DNA from: CAYNFH01 sp964396385
Lineage (GTDB): Bacteria > Armatimonadota > Chthonomonadetes > Chthonomonadales > CAJBBX01
Length of the DNA: 9,890 nucleotides
Assembly: GCA_964396385.1 (NCBI GenBank)
Contig: CAYNFH010000230.1
Span: forward strand, 1 to 9,890
Reading direction: 5' to 3'
Positions within the stretch are counted from its first letter, which is position 1, and the number at the start of each line of letters is the position of its first letter. The notes beneath the pieces were generated by a model. The model did no database searches and had not been told where the DNA came from. It saw only the letters and a program-made list of their open reading frames with translations. A program made the position numbers and the translations under genes. Shown in pieces: positions 4,671-9,890 of the stretch.

Positions 4671-6872
4671 TTACTTGACTGCTTTCAACGCCGCGAGGCG
4701 CACCTTGGCCGTGGGCACGCGGGCGTGCGATGGATGCTCCGCGATCAGCCGCTCGAACCGCTGGATCGCATCGTCCTTCTTGCCGGCGTTCTCCAGGGCC
4801 ACTCCGGCCCAGTAGAGCGACTCCGGCTGCCACTCTCCCGCGTCCTTGTTCTGAGCGACGGTATCGAACTCCCTGGCGGCCTCCGGATACTTGTTCAAGC
4901 TGTACAGCGCACTGCCTAGCTTGAACCGGCCCTCGGAGGCCACCGCGCTGTTTGGATACTCCTTGAGGAGCGCCTGGTACTTGTCGCGGGCTTCGTCGTA
5001 CTTGCCGTCCTTGAACCGCGCATCGCCCTGGTGCAGTAGCGCCTGGGGAGCGTACGGGCACTTGGGAAACTCTGTGTGGATCCGCTCCCAGATAGGCTCG
5101 GCATCCTCCGGCTTGCCCTTCTTCTCGTAGACCGAAGCCTCCGTAAAGAGCACGGTGGCCACCACATCCGGCCCGGGATTACCCGCCAGCAGCGTCTTGG
5201 CCCCCTCGAGCGCGCCGTCCCACTTCTCCTGGTCAAGCAGCGCCTGCACTAGGGCGAGCCGCGCCTGGCGCTCCGCCTGCGGATCCAGCTTCGACGCGAG
5301 CGCCACGGAAGCGGCCGTTTCCGCGTCCGCCGGGCGCTTCAGCGCCAGGTAGAGCCAGGCCAGGCGGCCCTGCGCGTCAGCCGCCCAGGGCGCGGACATG
5401 GACAGCTTGAACGCCTCCTCGTATGCCGCGACGGCCGCGGCGGGGCGGTCCTGTCCCTCCATGGCCAGGCCCAGCAGGTAGTTGGCCTCGGCGGCTACGC
5501 CCTGCTCCGGGTTGGAGTGCAGCAGGTCGGCCAGCGGCTGGACTGCCTCCGCATACTTCTTGTTTCCGATATAGAGGCGGGCCAGGCGGAGCGTCCCCTG
5601 GGCCCGTTCGGTGGTCGGCTGGCTCTGGAGCACGGCCGCAAGCTGTGCCGGATCCGTGATGGACTGCGTCAGCGCCGCCAGCGCCTTGCGCGCCTCGTCC
5701 GCCTGCGGCGTCTGGCCGTAGTGGTCCACCGCGGCCTTGTATGCCCGAACGGCGGCCTCCGGCTGCTTGGCCGCCAGGTAGGCGTCTCCCGACCTCACCT
5801 GAGCCTTGGGAGCCAGCGGGTGCTGGGGGGTTTTCGTACACACCTGGGCGAAGGCCGGCGCCGCGTCATCGGGCCGGTTCATGGCAAGATAGGTGTTCGC
5901 GGCCCAATAGAACGCCTCGCCGGAGACGGTATCGTCCGGCGACTTCTCCGCGGCCTGGTAGGCGGCCAGCGCCTGGTCGTACTGCTTCTGGCGGAAGTAG
6001 GCGTGTCCCAGGCTCAGCTCGGCACGGTATTTCTGCGCGGCCCCTGCCGGGAGCTTGCCAATGGCGCTCTGCAGGCGCGGGATCACGGCGGCAAAGTCGT
6101 TTAGCTCCAGGAGCGCCTGGATGAGACCGTCCTCGGCGGTGGACTGGAGATCTGTTGTGCCGGGATAGTCGCGCAGCAGCGATTCAAAGCCCGCGCGCGC
6201 CTGCGGATATCTCTTAGCGTCCATGTCCATCTGCGCCAGGAGCAGCAGAGCCTGGGGACGGTCTTCACTGGAGCGGTAGCGGTCCACCACCACCTGCAGC
6301 CGCTGGCGGGCCGCGTCGGCGTGGGCCTGGCGGAGCGCGGCGAGACCCGCGCCGTAATACGCGTCGTCCACGAAGTCGCTCGTGGCGAAGTCTTTGGTCA
6401 CCCGGTCATAGGCGTCCTGGGCGGCGTCGTACTTCTTGAGCTGGAAGTCCGCCTGGGCCAGCAAGTACCACGCGCTGGCGGTCTGCTCCGGGGTCAGCTT
6501 CTCCTTGAGTGCGTCCTGGAGCGCCGCCGCGGCCTTGTCGTACTGCTGCGCGTTGACCGCCGCTTCGCCCAGAAGCAGATCCGCCTTCGGCGTGATGGCG
6601 GGATCCTTAACGTCGCGGGCGCGCTCGTATGCCTGCACCGCCTGGGGCCACTGCTTCAGCTCCGTGCGCGCACGGCCGAGGGCCAGTGCGGCGGCGCCCA
6701 CCTTGGGGTGCGTGGGATTCGCGGCTATAAAGGCGTCCAGCTTCACCACGGCTTCGGAGTACTTGCCGGCGTCAAAGAGGGCCGAGGCGGCGGCGAGCTG
6801 CTCGTCGGGCCCTTGCGCCAGCGCCGGAACGCAGAGGAGGCTGATTGCGAGGCTAAGCAGGAGTTTACACAT
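4671..6872 (-). CDS. Exported tetratricopeptide-repeat (TPR) protein, first gene of the ExbBD-VWA operon
   Basis: 733 aa. The start at 6872 gives a clean signal peptide (MCKLLLSLAISLLCVPALA, cleavage after residue 19). The frame runs 19 codons further upstream, but that part is encoded by a repeat element and would bury the signal. The mature protein is almost entirely TPR units, roughly 17-18 of 34-37 residues. Examples are LFDAGKYSEAVVKLDAFIAANP near the N-terminus and GKYDEARDKYQALLKEYPNS and LNKYPEAAREFDTVAQ near the C-terminus. The spacing resembles periplasmic BamD/CpoB(YbgF)-like TPR proteins, but it is far longer. No enzyme domain is seen. Placed nine bases before the exbB-like gene, it is likely a periplasmic scaffold for the ExbBD-VWA machine, comparable by position to the TPR protein CpoB of Tol-Pal loci. 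GGAG upstream of the ATG may be the ribosome site. Confidence 0.88.
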   Translation of the reverse strand: MCKLLLSLAISLLCVPALAQGPDEQLAAASALFDAGKYSEAVVKLDAFIAANPTHPKVGAAALALGRARTELKQWPQAVQAYERARDVKDPAITPKADLLLGEAAVNAQQYDKAAAALQDALKEKLTPEQTASAWYLLAQADFQLKKYDAAQDAYDRVTKDFATSDFVDDAYYGAGLAALRQAHADAARQRLQVVVDRYRSSEDRPQALLLLAQMDMDAKRYPQARAGFESLLRDYPGTTDLQSTAEDGLIQALLELNDFAAVIPRLQSAIGKLPAGAAQKYRAELSLGHAYFRQKQYDQALAAYQAAEKSPDDTVSGEAFYWAANTYLAMNRPDDAAPAFAQVCTKTPQHPLAPKAQVRSGDAYLAAKQPEAAVRAYKAAVDHYGQTPQADEARKALAALTQSITDPAQLAAVLQSQPTTERAQGTLRLARLYIGNKKYAEAVQPLADLLHSNPEQGVAAEANYLLGLAMEGQDRPAAAVAAYEEAFKLSMSAPWAADAQGRLAWLYLALKRPADAETAASVALASKLDPQAERQARLALVQALLDQEKWDGALEGAKTLLAGNPGPDVVATVLFTEASVYEKKGKPEDAEPIWERIHTEFPKCPYAPQALLHQGDARFKDGKYDEARDKYQALLKEYPNSAVASEGRFKLGSALYSLNKYPEAAREFDTVAQNKDAGEWQPESLYWAGVALENAGKKDDAIQRFERLIAEHPSHARVPTAKVRLAALKAVK

Positions 6873-6886
6873 GGCTAACGGCTCCA

Positions 6887-6951
6887 GATGGACGGATGAC
6901 GGGGGACGGATGACGGAATCCGGATTCATCCTTCATCCCTCATCCTTGCCC
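6887..6951. repeat. Heptamer inverted-arm repeat (element C) in the divergent intergenic region
   Basis: Left arm units are GATGGAC, GGATGAC, GGGGGAC and GGATGAC (6887-6914). The centre is GGAATCCGGATTC (6915-6927). The right arm, read on the minus strand, is CAAG, GATGAGG, GATGAAG and GATGAAT, the same GGATGAN heptamer inverted. Pairing of the arms is imperfect. It lies 14 bases before the ATG of the TPR gene, so it would sit in that mRNA's leader. Confidence 0.8.
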
Positions 6952-6963
6952 TAATAGACCCCT

Positions 6964-6992
6964 ATTCTACCGGAAGGTTGCTTCCCATTCTC
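6964..6992 (-). promoter_or_regulatory. Weak candidate promoter for the TPR-ExbBD-VWA operon
   Basis: On the minus strand TAGAAT (6969-6964) is a 5/6 match to the -10 box. The hexamer 17 bases upstream (GAGAAT) is a poor -35. Transcription would start near 6957 and read straight through repeat element C before the ATG at 6872. Confidence 0.25.
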
Positions 6993-7172
6993 CCGGAGCC
7001 CCTGTCCTCCTACCTGTACGCGATCCGGTCCACCGTGTGATGCATGCGGCCGGAGAGTACCGGGAAATTCTCTTCCGCGGGCAGCGCGGTGGGAGTTCCG
7101 AAGCTCCAGGTCGAATCACCAGGAAGCCTGCAAAGCGTGGGCCAAGTCTTCCAACCTGTCGAACAGAATCCG

Positions 7173-7178
7173 AGGAGG
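7173..7178 (+). promoter_or_regulatory. Ribosome binding site deciding the isomerase-like gene start
   Basis: AGGAGG ends eight bases before the ATG at 7187. It selects that ATG, which opens directly into a Tat signal, over an in-frame ATG 50 codons earlier (7037) that lacks such a site. Confidence 0.85.
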
Positions 7179-7186
7179 CTGTCTCT

Positions 7187-8128
7187 ATGAATAGACGTGT
7201 ATCCAGGCGGGAGGTGCTGATTCAGAGCGGTGTGGCCGGGGCGGCGCTCGCCGCGCCGAAGCGAGCGGGGGCGTCCCGCAGGCGGGAGCCTTTCCGGTTC
7301 AGCCTTAACACCAGCACCATAATGGGGCAGAAGGTTCCGCTGGTGCAGGAAATAGAGATCGCCTCCAAGGCCGGGTACGACGCCATCGAGCCCTGGATCT
7401 CTGAGCTGGATACCTACGTCAAAGAGGGGGGCACCCTGCCGGACCTCCGCAAACGGCTGAGCGACCACGGCCTGAGCGTGGAGAGCGCCATCGGGTTCTT
7501 CGACTGGATCGTGGACGACGAGGCGGAGCGCAGAAAGGCGCTAGAAGAGGCCCGGCGCAACATGGACATGCTCGCCCAGATCGGCGCGAAGCGCATTGCG
7601 GCGCCGCCCTCCGGTGGTACGGAGAGGACGGACCTGAACCTCCACCGCGCCGCCGAGCGGTACCGCGCGCTGCTGGACCTGGGGGATCAGTTCGGCGTGA
7701 TCCCCCAGGTAGAGGTGTGGGGCTTCTCCAAGACGCTGCAGACCCTCGGCGAGGCAGCGCTGGTCGCTATCGAGAGCCGTCATGCCGGAGCCTGCATCTT
7801 GGCGGACGTATATCATCTGTATAAGGGAGGCTCCGAGTTCACCGGCCTCAAGCTCCTGAGCGGCAACGCGCTTCACGTGCTCCACATGAACGACTATCCC
7901 TCCAGCCCCCCGCGCGACAAGATCACCGACGCAGACCGTGTCTATCCCGGAGACGGCGTCGCGCCGCTGCGGTCTATCCTGCGCGACCTCCGGGAGATAG
8001 GGTTCAACGGCGTGCTCTCCGTGGAGCTCTTCAACCGGGAGTATTGGAAGCAGGACGCCCTCACCGTGGCTCGCACCGCGCTCCAGAAGACTAAGGCCGC
8101 GGTACAGCAGAGCGCGAGCGCGGGGTAG
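7187..8128 (+). CDS. Tat-exported sugar phosphate isomerase/epimerase-like protein (xylose isomerase-like TIM barrel)
   Basis: 313 aa. The N-terminus carries a twin-arginine signal (SRREVL at 6-11, then an Ala/Gly hydrophobic stretch to about 23), so the folded protein is exported. The rest fits the AP-endonuclease-2/xylose isomerase-like barrel. The candidate metal ligands are all present: Glu176 in PQVEVWG, Asp207 and His210 in LADVYHLYKGG, His233 in HVLHMNDYP and Glu280 in LSVELFN. Such proteins isomerise or epimerise sugars or sugar acids. The substrate cannot be told from sequence, although HMNDYP followed by a YPGDG loop is typical of the hydroxypyruvate isomerase/hexulose epimerase-like branch. 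Tat-exported members are common in Planctomycetes- and Armatimonadota-like genomes. The stop is followed within a few bases by repeat element D, so it is probably transcribed separately from the next gene. Confidence 0.87.
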   Translation: MNRRVSRREVLIQSGVAGAALAAPKRAGASRRREPFRFSLNTSTIMGQKVPLVQEIEIASKAGYDAIEPWISELDTYVKEGGTLPDLRKRLSDHGLSVESAIGFFDWIVDDEAERRKALEEARRNMDMLAQIGAKRIAAPPSGGTERTDLNLHRAAERYRALLDLGDQFGVIPQVEVWGFSKTLQTLGEAALVAIESRHAGACILADVYHLYKGGSEFTGLKLLSGNALHVLHMNDYPSSPPRDKITDADRVYPGDGVAPLRSILRDLREIGFNGVLSVELFNREYWKQDALTVARTALQKTKAAVQQSASAG

Positions 8129-8134
8129 GGAACT

Positions 8135-8208
8135 GGAGTGATGGAGTAATGGAGTGATGTGCCGGATTCCCGACCCAACACTTCAACACTCCAACACTCC
8201 AACACTCC
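8135..8208. repeat. Octamer inverted-arm repeat (element D) between isomerase-like and glycosyltransferase genes
   Basis: The left arm has GGAGTGAT, GGAGTAAT and GGAGTGAT (8135-8158). The centre is GTGCCGGATTCCCGACCC (8159-8176). The right arm has AACACTTC then AACACTCC three times (8177-8208), which on the minus strand is GGAGTGTT. The arms can pair at about six of every eight bases. It starts six bases after the isomerase stop (8128) and ends eight bases before the next ATG (8217). Confidence 0.85.
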
Positions 8209-8216
8209 ATCCTCCC

Positions 8217-9056
8217 ATGAGGCCGTTCCACATTGCCACGGTGGCGAACGATGCTCGGCAGTACCAGGAGATGCGGAGCTCCTTTGAGCGGGCGGGGTTT
8301 ACGGAGGAGTGGTGCCGGTACACCCTATTTGACAACACGGAGGAGAACCGATACGAACCGTATGCGGCCATGAATGCCGCCCTGCAGGATGGGAGCGAGC
8401 CCTACGTGATCCTTTGCCACCAGGACGTGAGAACGGATCGGGGCGATGGACGGCGGGAGCTGCTGGAGGCGCTGGAGGGCCTGGAGAGGGAGCGGCCCCA
8501 CTGGGCGGTGGCGGGCAACGCGGGGATCGCGCCGGACTTCGTAGTGGTCGCCCGTATCTCAGACCCGCACAGGGCGGATCAGCGGACCCATCCGCTTCCC
8601 AGGCGAGTAACCACGCTGGACGAGAACTTCCTGGTAGTGCGCAGGGACTCACACATTCGCAGCTCACCGGAGCTGCGCGGCTTCCACTTCTATGCGGCCG
8701 ATATCTGCCTCCACGCGGCGAGGGCCGGGTTTGGCTGCTTTGTAGTGGACTTCCACCTGACGCACCTCTCCGGCGGGAGCATCGGCAGCACGGAGTTCCG
8801 GGAGGCCGCTAGGGCATTTTCACGCCGGTGGAGCCGTGAATTCGCTTTCTGCTGCCTTCGGACCACCGCCGCCACCGTATTCCTCAGCCGTTATGCCACG
8901 CTCCGGGCGCTGTTCGGCGGCACGACCATGCGCCGGTGGGTGATAACGCGTCCTCGCGCTTACCGGCTGCTACGGCGCGCGCTGTGCCTGGGGCGAGCTT
9001 GCCGCGGCCGCGAGGGATGTGGGCTGGACCCGTTCTGCGTAAGAATTCAGGAATGA
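8217..9056 (+). CDS. Glycosyltransferase-like protein (GT2-like, Glyco_tranf_2_5 type)
   Basis: 279 aa. The order of motifs resembles the small GT2-like family (PF13712-like). IATVANDARQYQEMRSSF comes at the N-terminus, then YVILCHQDV (63-71; His-Gln-Asp in place of a classic DxD), AVAGNAGIAPDF (97-108), TLDENFLVVRRD (133-144), GFHFYAADICLHAARAGFGC (155-174) and HLSGGS (183-188). Such enzymes transfer a sugar to a surface polysaccharide or protein; donor and acceptor are unknown. The C-terminal part is basic and ends in four cysteines spaced C-x4-C-x5-C-x5-C (257, 262, 268, 274), not usual for the family. The frame runs 21 codons further upstream, but they come from repeat element D, so I chose the ATG at 8217, where resemblance to the family begins. 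No ribosome site is visible before it. The stop overlaps the next gene by ATGA. Confidence 0.78.
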   Translation: MRPFHIATVANDARQYQEMRSSFERAGFTEEWCRYTLFDNTEENRYEPYAAMNAALQDGSEPYVILCHQDVRTDRGDGRRELLEALEGLERERPHWAVAGNAGIAPDFVVVARISDPHRADQRTHPLPRRVTTLDENFLVVRRDSHIRSSPELRGFHFYAADICLHAARAGFGCFVVDFHLTHLSGGSIGSTEFREAARAFSRRWSREFAFCCLRTTAATVFLSRYATLRALFGGTTMRRWVITRPRAYRLLRRALCLGRACRGREGCGLDPFCVRIQE

Positions 9057-9757
9057 CCGAACAGGAACTCGATAAGAGGGTTGCGCTGCTGGCGAGCGCC
9101 ATGAGCGATCCGGACCCGGGAGTCTGCTGGAACGCGGCGAGGGAGCTGGCTAAGCTGGGTCCGCGCGCTTCCGCCGCGCTCCCGGAGCTGGCGCGTGCGC
9201 TGCGGGGACACGACGCCACCACCGCGCTGTGGGCGCGATTCGCCATTGTGAAGATAACGGGCGAGACGGCGAAGCACCTCCCGCTCTTCCTGCGCGCGCT
9301 GGAGGACAAACGGATCTACCCGGGTATGGCCGGCTTCGCCATCGCGGGGCTCGGCGTGGACGCCCGCGAGGCTGTTCCGATCCTCATCCGGCAGCTAGAG
9401 GATCCGAATCCGGACAACCGCTGGAGCGCCGCCGGGGCGCTGGCGAGCATGGGGGCGGAAGCGCGTGACGCGGTGCCGGCGCTGCGGGAAGCCATCCGCG
9501 ATACGGACGAGAAGGTCCGCTGGTACACGGTCTGGGCGCTGGGGGAGATGGGGCCGGAGGCGCGCGACGCGGTGCCTGAGCTGACCGCCGCCCTGGACGA
9601 CTTTGACGACGACGTGCGCGGTTACGCAGCCCGGGCCCTGGGCCGCATCGGACCGGATGCCGCTGCCGCCGTACCCGCCTTGCGGACGCTCCTGGAAGAC
9701 GAAAACGGCGCAGTCTGTGAAGGGGCCCGCGCCGCGTTGGAGCTGATCAGCCAGTGA
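9053..9757 (+). CDS. HEAT-repeat (PBS lyase-type) protein
   Basis: 234 aa from an ATG that overlaps the preceding stop (ATGA), which implies translational coupling. The body is about six tandem HEAT-like units of 31-37 residues. Their consensus is close to G-x-EARDAVPALREAI-x-D-x-D-x-x-VRW-x-AA-x-ALG-x-MG; the last four units (about residues 100-234) are clearest. There is no signal peptide or membrane helix, so a cytoplasmic binding or scaffold role is likely. Such repeats occur in phycobilisome lyases and in many unrelated proteins, so no enzymatic function follows. Coupling to the glycosyltransferase gene suggests they act together, but this is inference. The frame is open further upstream (to 8936), where it only shadows the glycosyltransferase gene. 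Confidence 0.88.
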   Translation: MTEQELDKRVALLASAMSDPDPGVCWNAARELAKLGPRASAALPELARALRGHDATTALWARFAIVKITGETAKHLPLFLRALEDKRIYPGMAGFAIAGLGVDAREAVPILIRQLEDPNPDNRWSAAGALASMGAEARDAVPALREAIRDTDEKVRWYTVWALGEMGPEARDAVPELTAALDDFDDDVRGYAARALGRIGPDAAAAVPALRTLLEDENGAVCEGARAALELISQ

Positions 9758-9777
9758 CATAGGACTTGGAGTCACTG
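9752..9777 (+). terminator. Inverted repeat spanning the HEAT gene stop codon
   Basis: CAGTGAC (9752-9758) and GTCACTG (9771-9777) pair perfectly around a 12-base loop and include the TGA stop (9755-9757). No T-tract follows; instead repeat element E begins. It may end transcription or simply be the outer part of that element. Confidence 0.4.
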
Positions 9778-9834
9778 TGTGGGAGTGTGGGAGTACGGGG
9801 GTGTGGGGAATCGGGAGTCCGGTTACTCCCATAC
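9777..9834. repeat. Octamer inverted-arm repeat (element E) after the HEAT gene
   Basis: The left arm has GTGTGGGA (9777-9784), GTGTGGGA (9785-9792), GTACGGGG and GTGTGGGG. The centre read on the minus strand is CCGGACTCCCGATT, nearly the same as the centre of element D. The short right arm on the minus strand is GTATGGGAGTAA, the same unit inverted. GGGAGT (9813-9818) and ACTCCC (9825-9830) form a stem around CCGGTT. Confidence 0.78.
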
Positions 9835-9850
9835 AGAGTCTGTTTCAGAT

Positions 9851-9862
9851 TAGTAGCTACTA
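9851..9862. other. Perfect 12-bp palindrome near the right edge
   Basis: TAGTAGCTACTA reads the same on both strands. It could be an operator or chance. No gene start is visible in the last 130 bases. Confidence 0.25.
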
Positions 9863-9890
9863 TTGCAGGACAAGGCGCAGGTTTTGTCGA

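Larger units (their letters stand above)
6952..7186. other. Divergent intergenic region between the operon and the isomerase-like gene
   Basis: The region should hold promoters for both directions. For the plus-strand gene I see no convincing -35/-10 pair. Frames running through it on either strand lack credible starts. Apart from a candidate minus-strand -10 near 6964 and the plus-strand ribosome site at 7173, I see nothing recognisable. Confidence 0.5.

Noticed and set aside
1581..6872. Bat aerotolerance (BatABD/TPR) operon
   Set aside because: Bat loci also pair VWA and TPR proteins, but here there is no MoxR ATPase or DUF58 gene, the VWA protein has a TonB-like N-terminus, and ExbB/ExbD are present.
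1581..6872. Classic Tol-Pal locus
   Set aside because: No TolB, Pal or TolA C-terminal domain is present; only the ExbB/TolQ and ExbD/TolR pair and a TPR protein are shared.
6973..7186. Frames across the divergent region (for example the upstream start at 7037, and 7468-7010 on the minus strand)
   Set aside because: The upstream start lacks a ribosome site and would hide the Tat signal; the minus-strand frame is antisense to the isomerase-like gene with no domain.
494..9834. Could the short repeats be CRISPR arrays?
   Set aside because: Units are 7-8 bases with no spacers, and arms are in inverted orientation; no cas genes are present.

Overview
The window is GC-rich and comes from a diderm bacterium. 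ExbB/ExbD-type proton-channel genes, a PEP-CTERM (exosortase-sorted) protein, a Tat-exported sugar-isomerase-like protein, a sialate O-acetylesterase and HEAT-repeat proteins together fit an Armatimonadota-like or Planctomycetes/Verrucomicrobia-like organism. Armatimonadota is my best guess, but it rests on gene content only. No rRNA, tRNA, CRISPR array or transposase gene is visible.

Layout. On the minus strand, reading right to left: a four-gene operon (exported TPR protein 6872-4671, ExbB/TolQ 4661-3996, ExbD/TolR 3994-3371, TonB-like VWA protein 3287-1581), then a PEP-CTERM protein (1355-492), then the first 94 codons of a secreted sialate O-acetylesterase running off the left edge (282-1). 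A clean hairpin (341-374) separates the last two genes. On the plus strand, diverging from the operon at about 6.9-7.2 kb: a Tat-exported sugar phosphate isomerase/epimerase-like protein (7187-8128), a glycosyltransferase-like protein (8217-9056), and a HEAT-repeat protein (9053-9757) that overlaps the glycosyltransferase by ATGA.

The most notable gene set is the ExbB-ExbD-VWA-TPR operon. The VWA protein has a TonB-like N-terminus (cytoplasmic tail, one membrane helix, acidic/proline-rich segment). In place of a TonB or TolA C-terminal domain it has a long glycine linker and a von Willebrand A domain with an intact metal site. I infer a proton-motive-force-driven envelope machine with a metal-dependent adhesion domain as its output and the TPR protein as a periplasmic scaffold.

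The most notable non-coding signal is a family of short-repeat elements in five of the six real intergenic gaps (about 494, 3303, 6887, 8135 and 9777). In four of them, arms of degenerate 7- or 8-base tandem units face each other in inverted orientation around a core resembling CCGGATTCC(CGA); the fifth has one arm only. The unit sequence differs from locus to locus but is shared by the two arms of an element. Four of the five lie on, or within a few bases of, a stop codon. They resemble the heptameric STRR repeats of cyanobacteria in kind, not in sequence.
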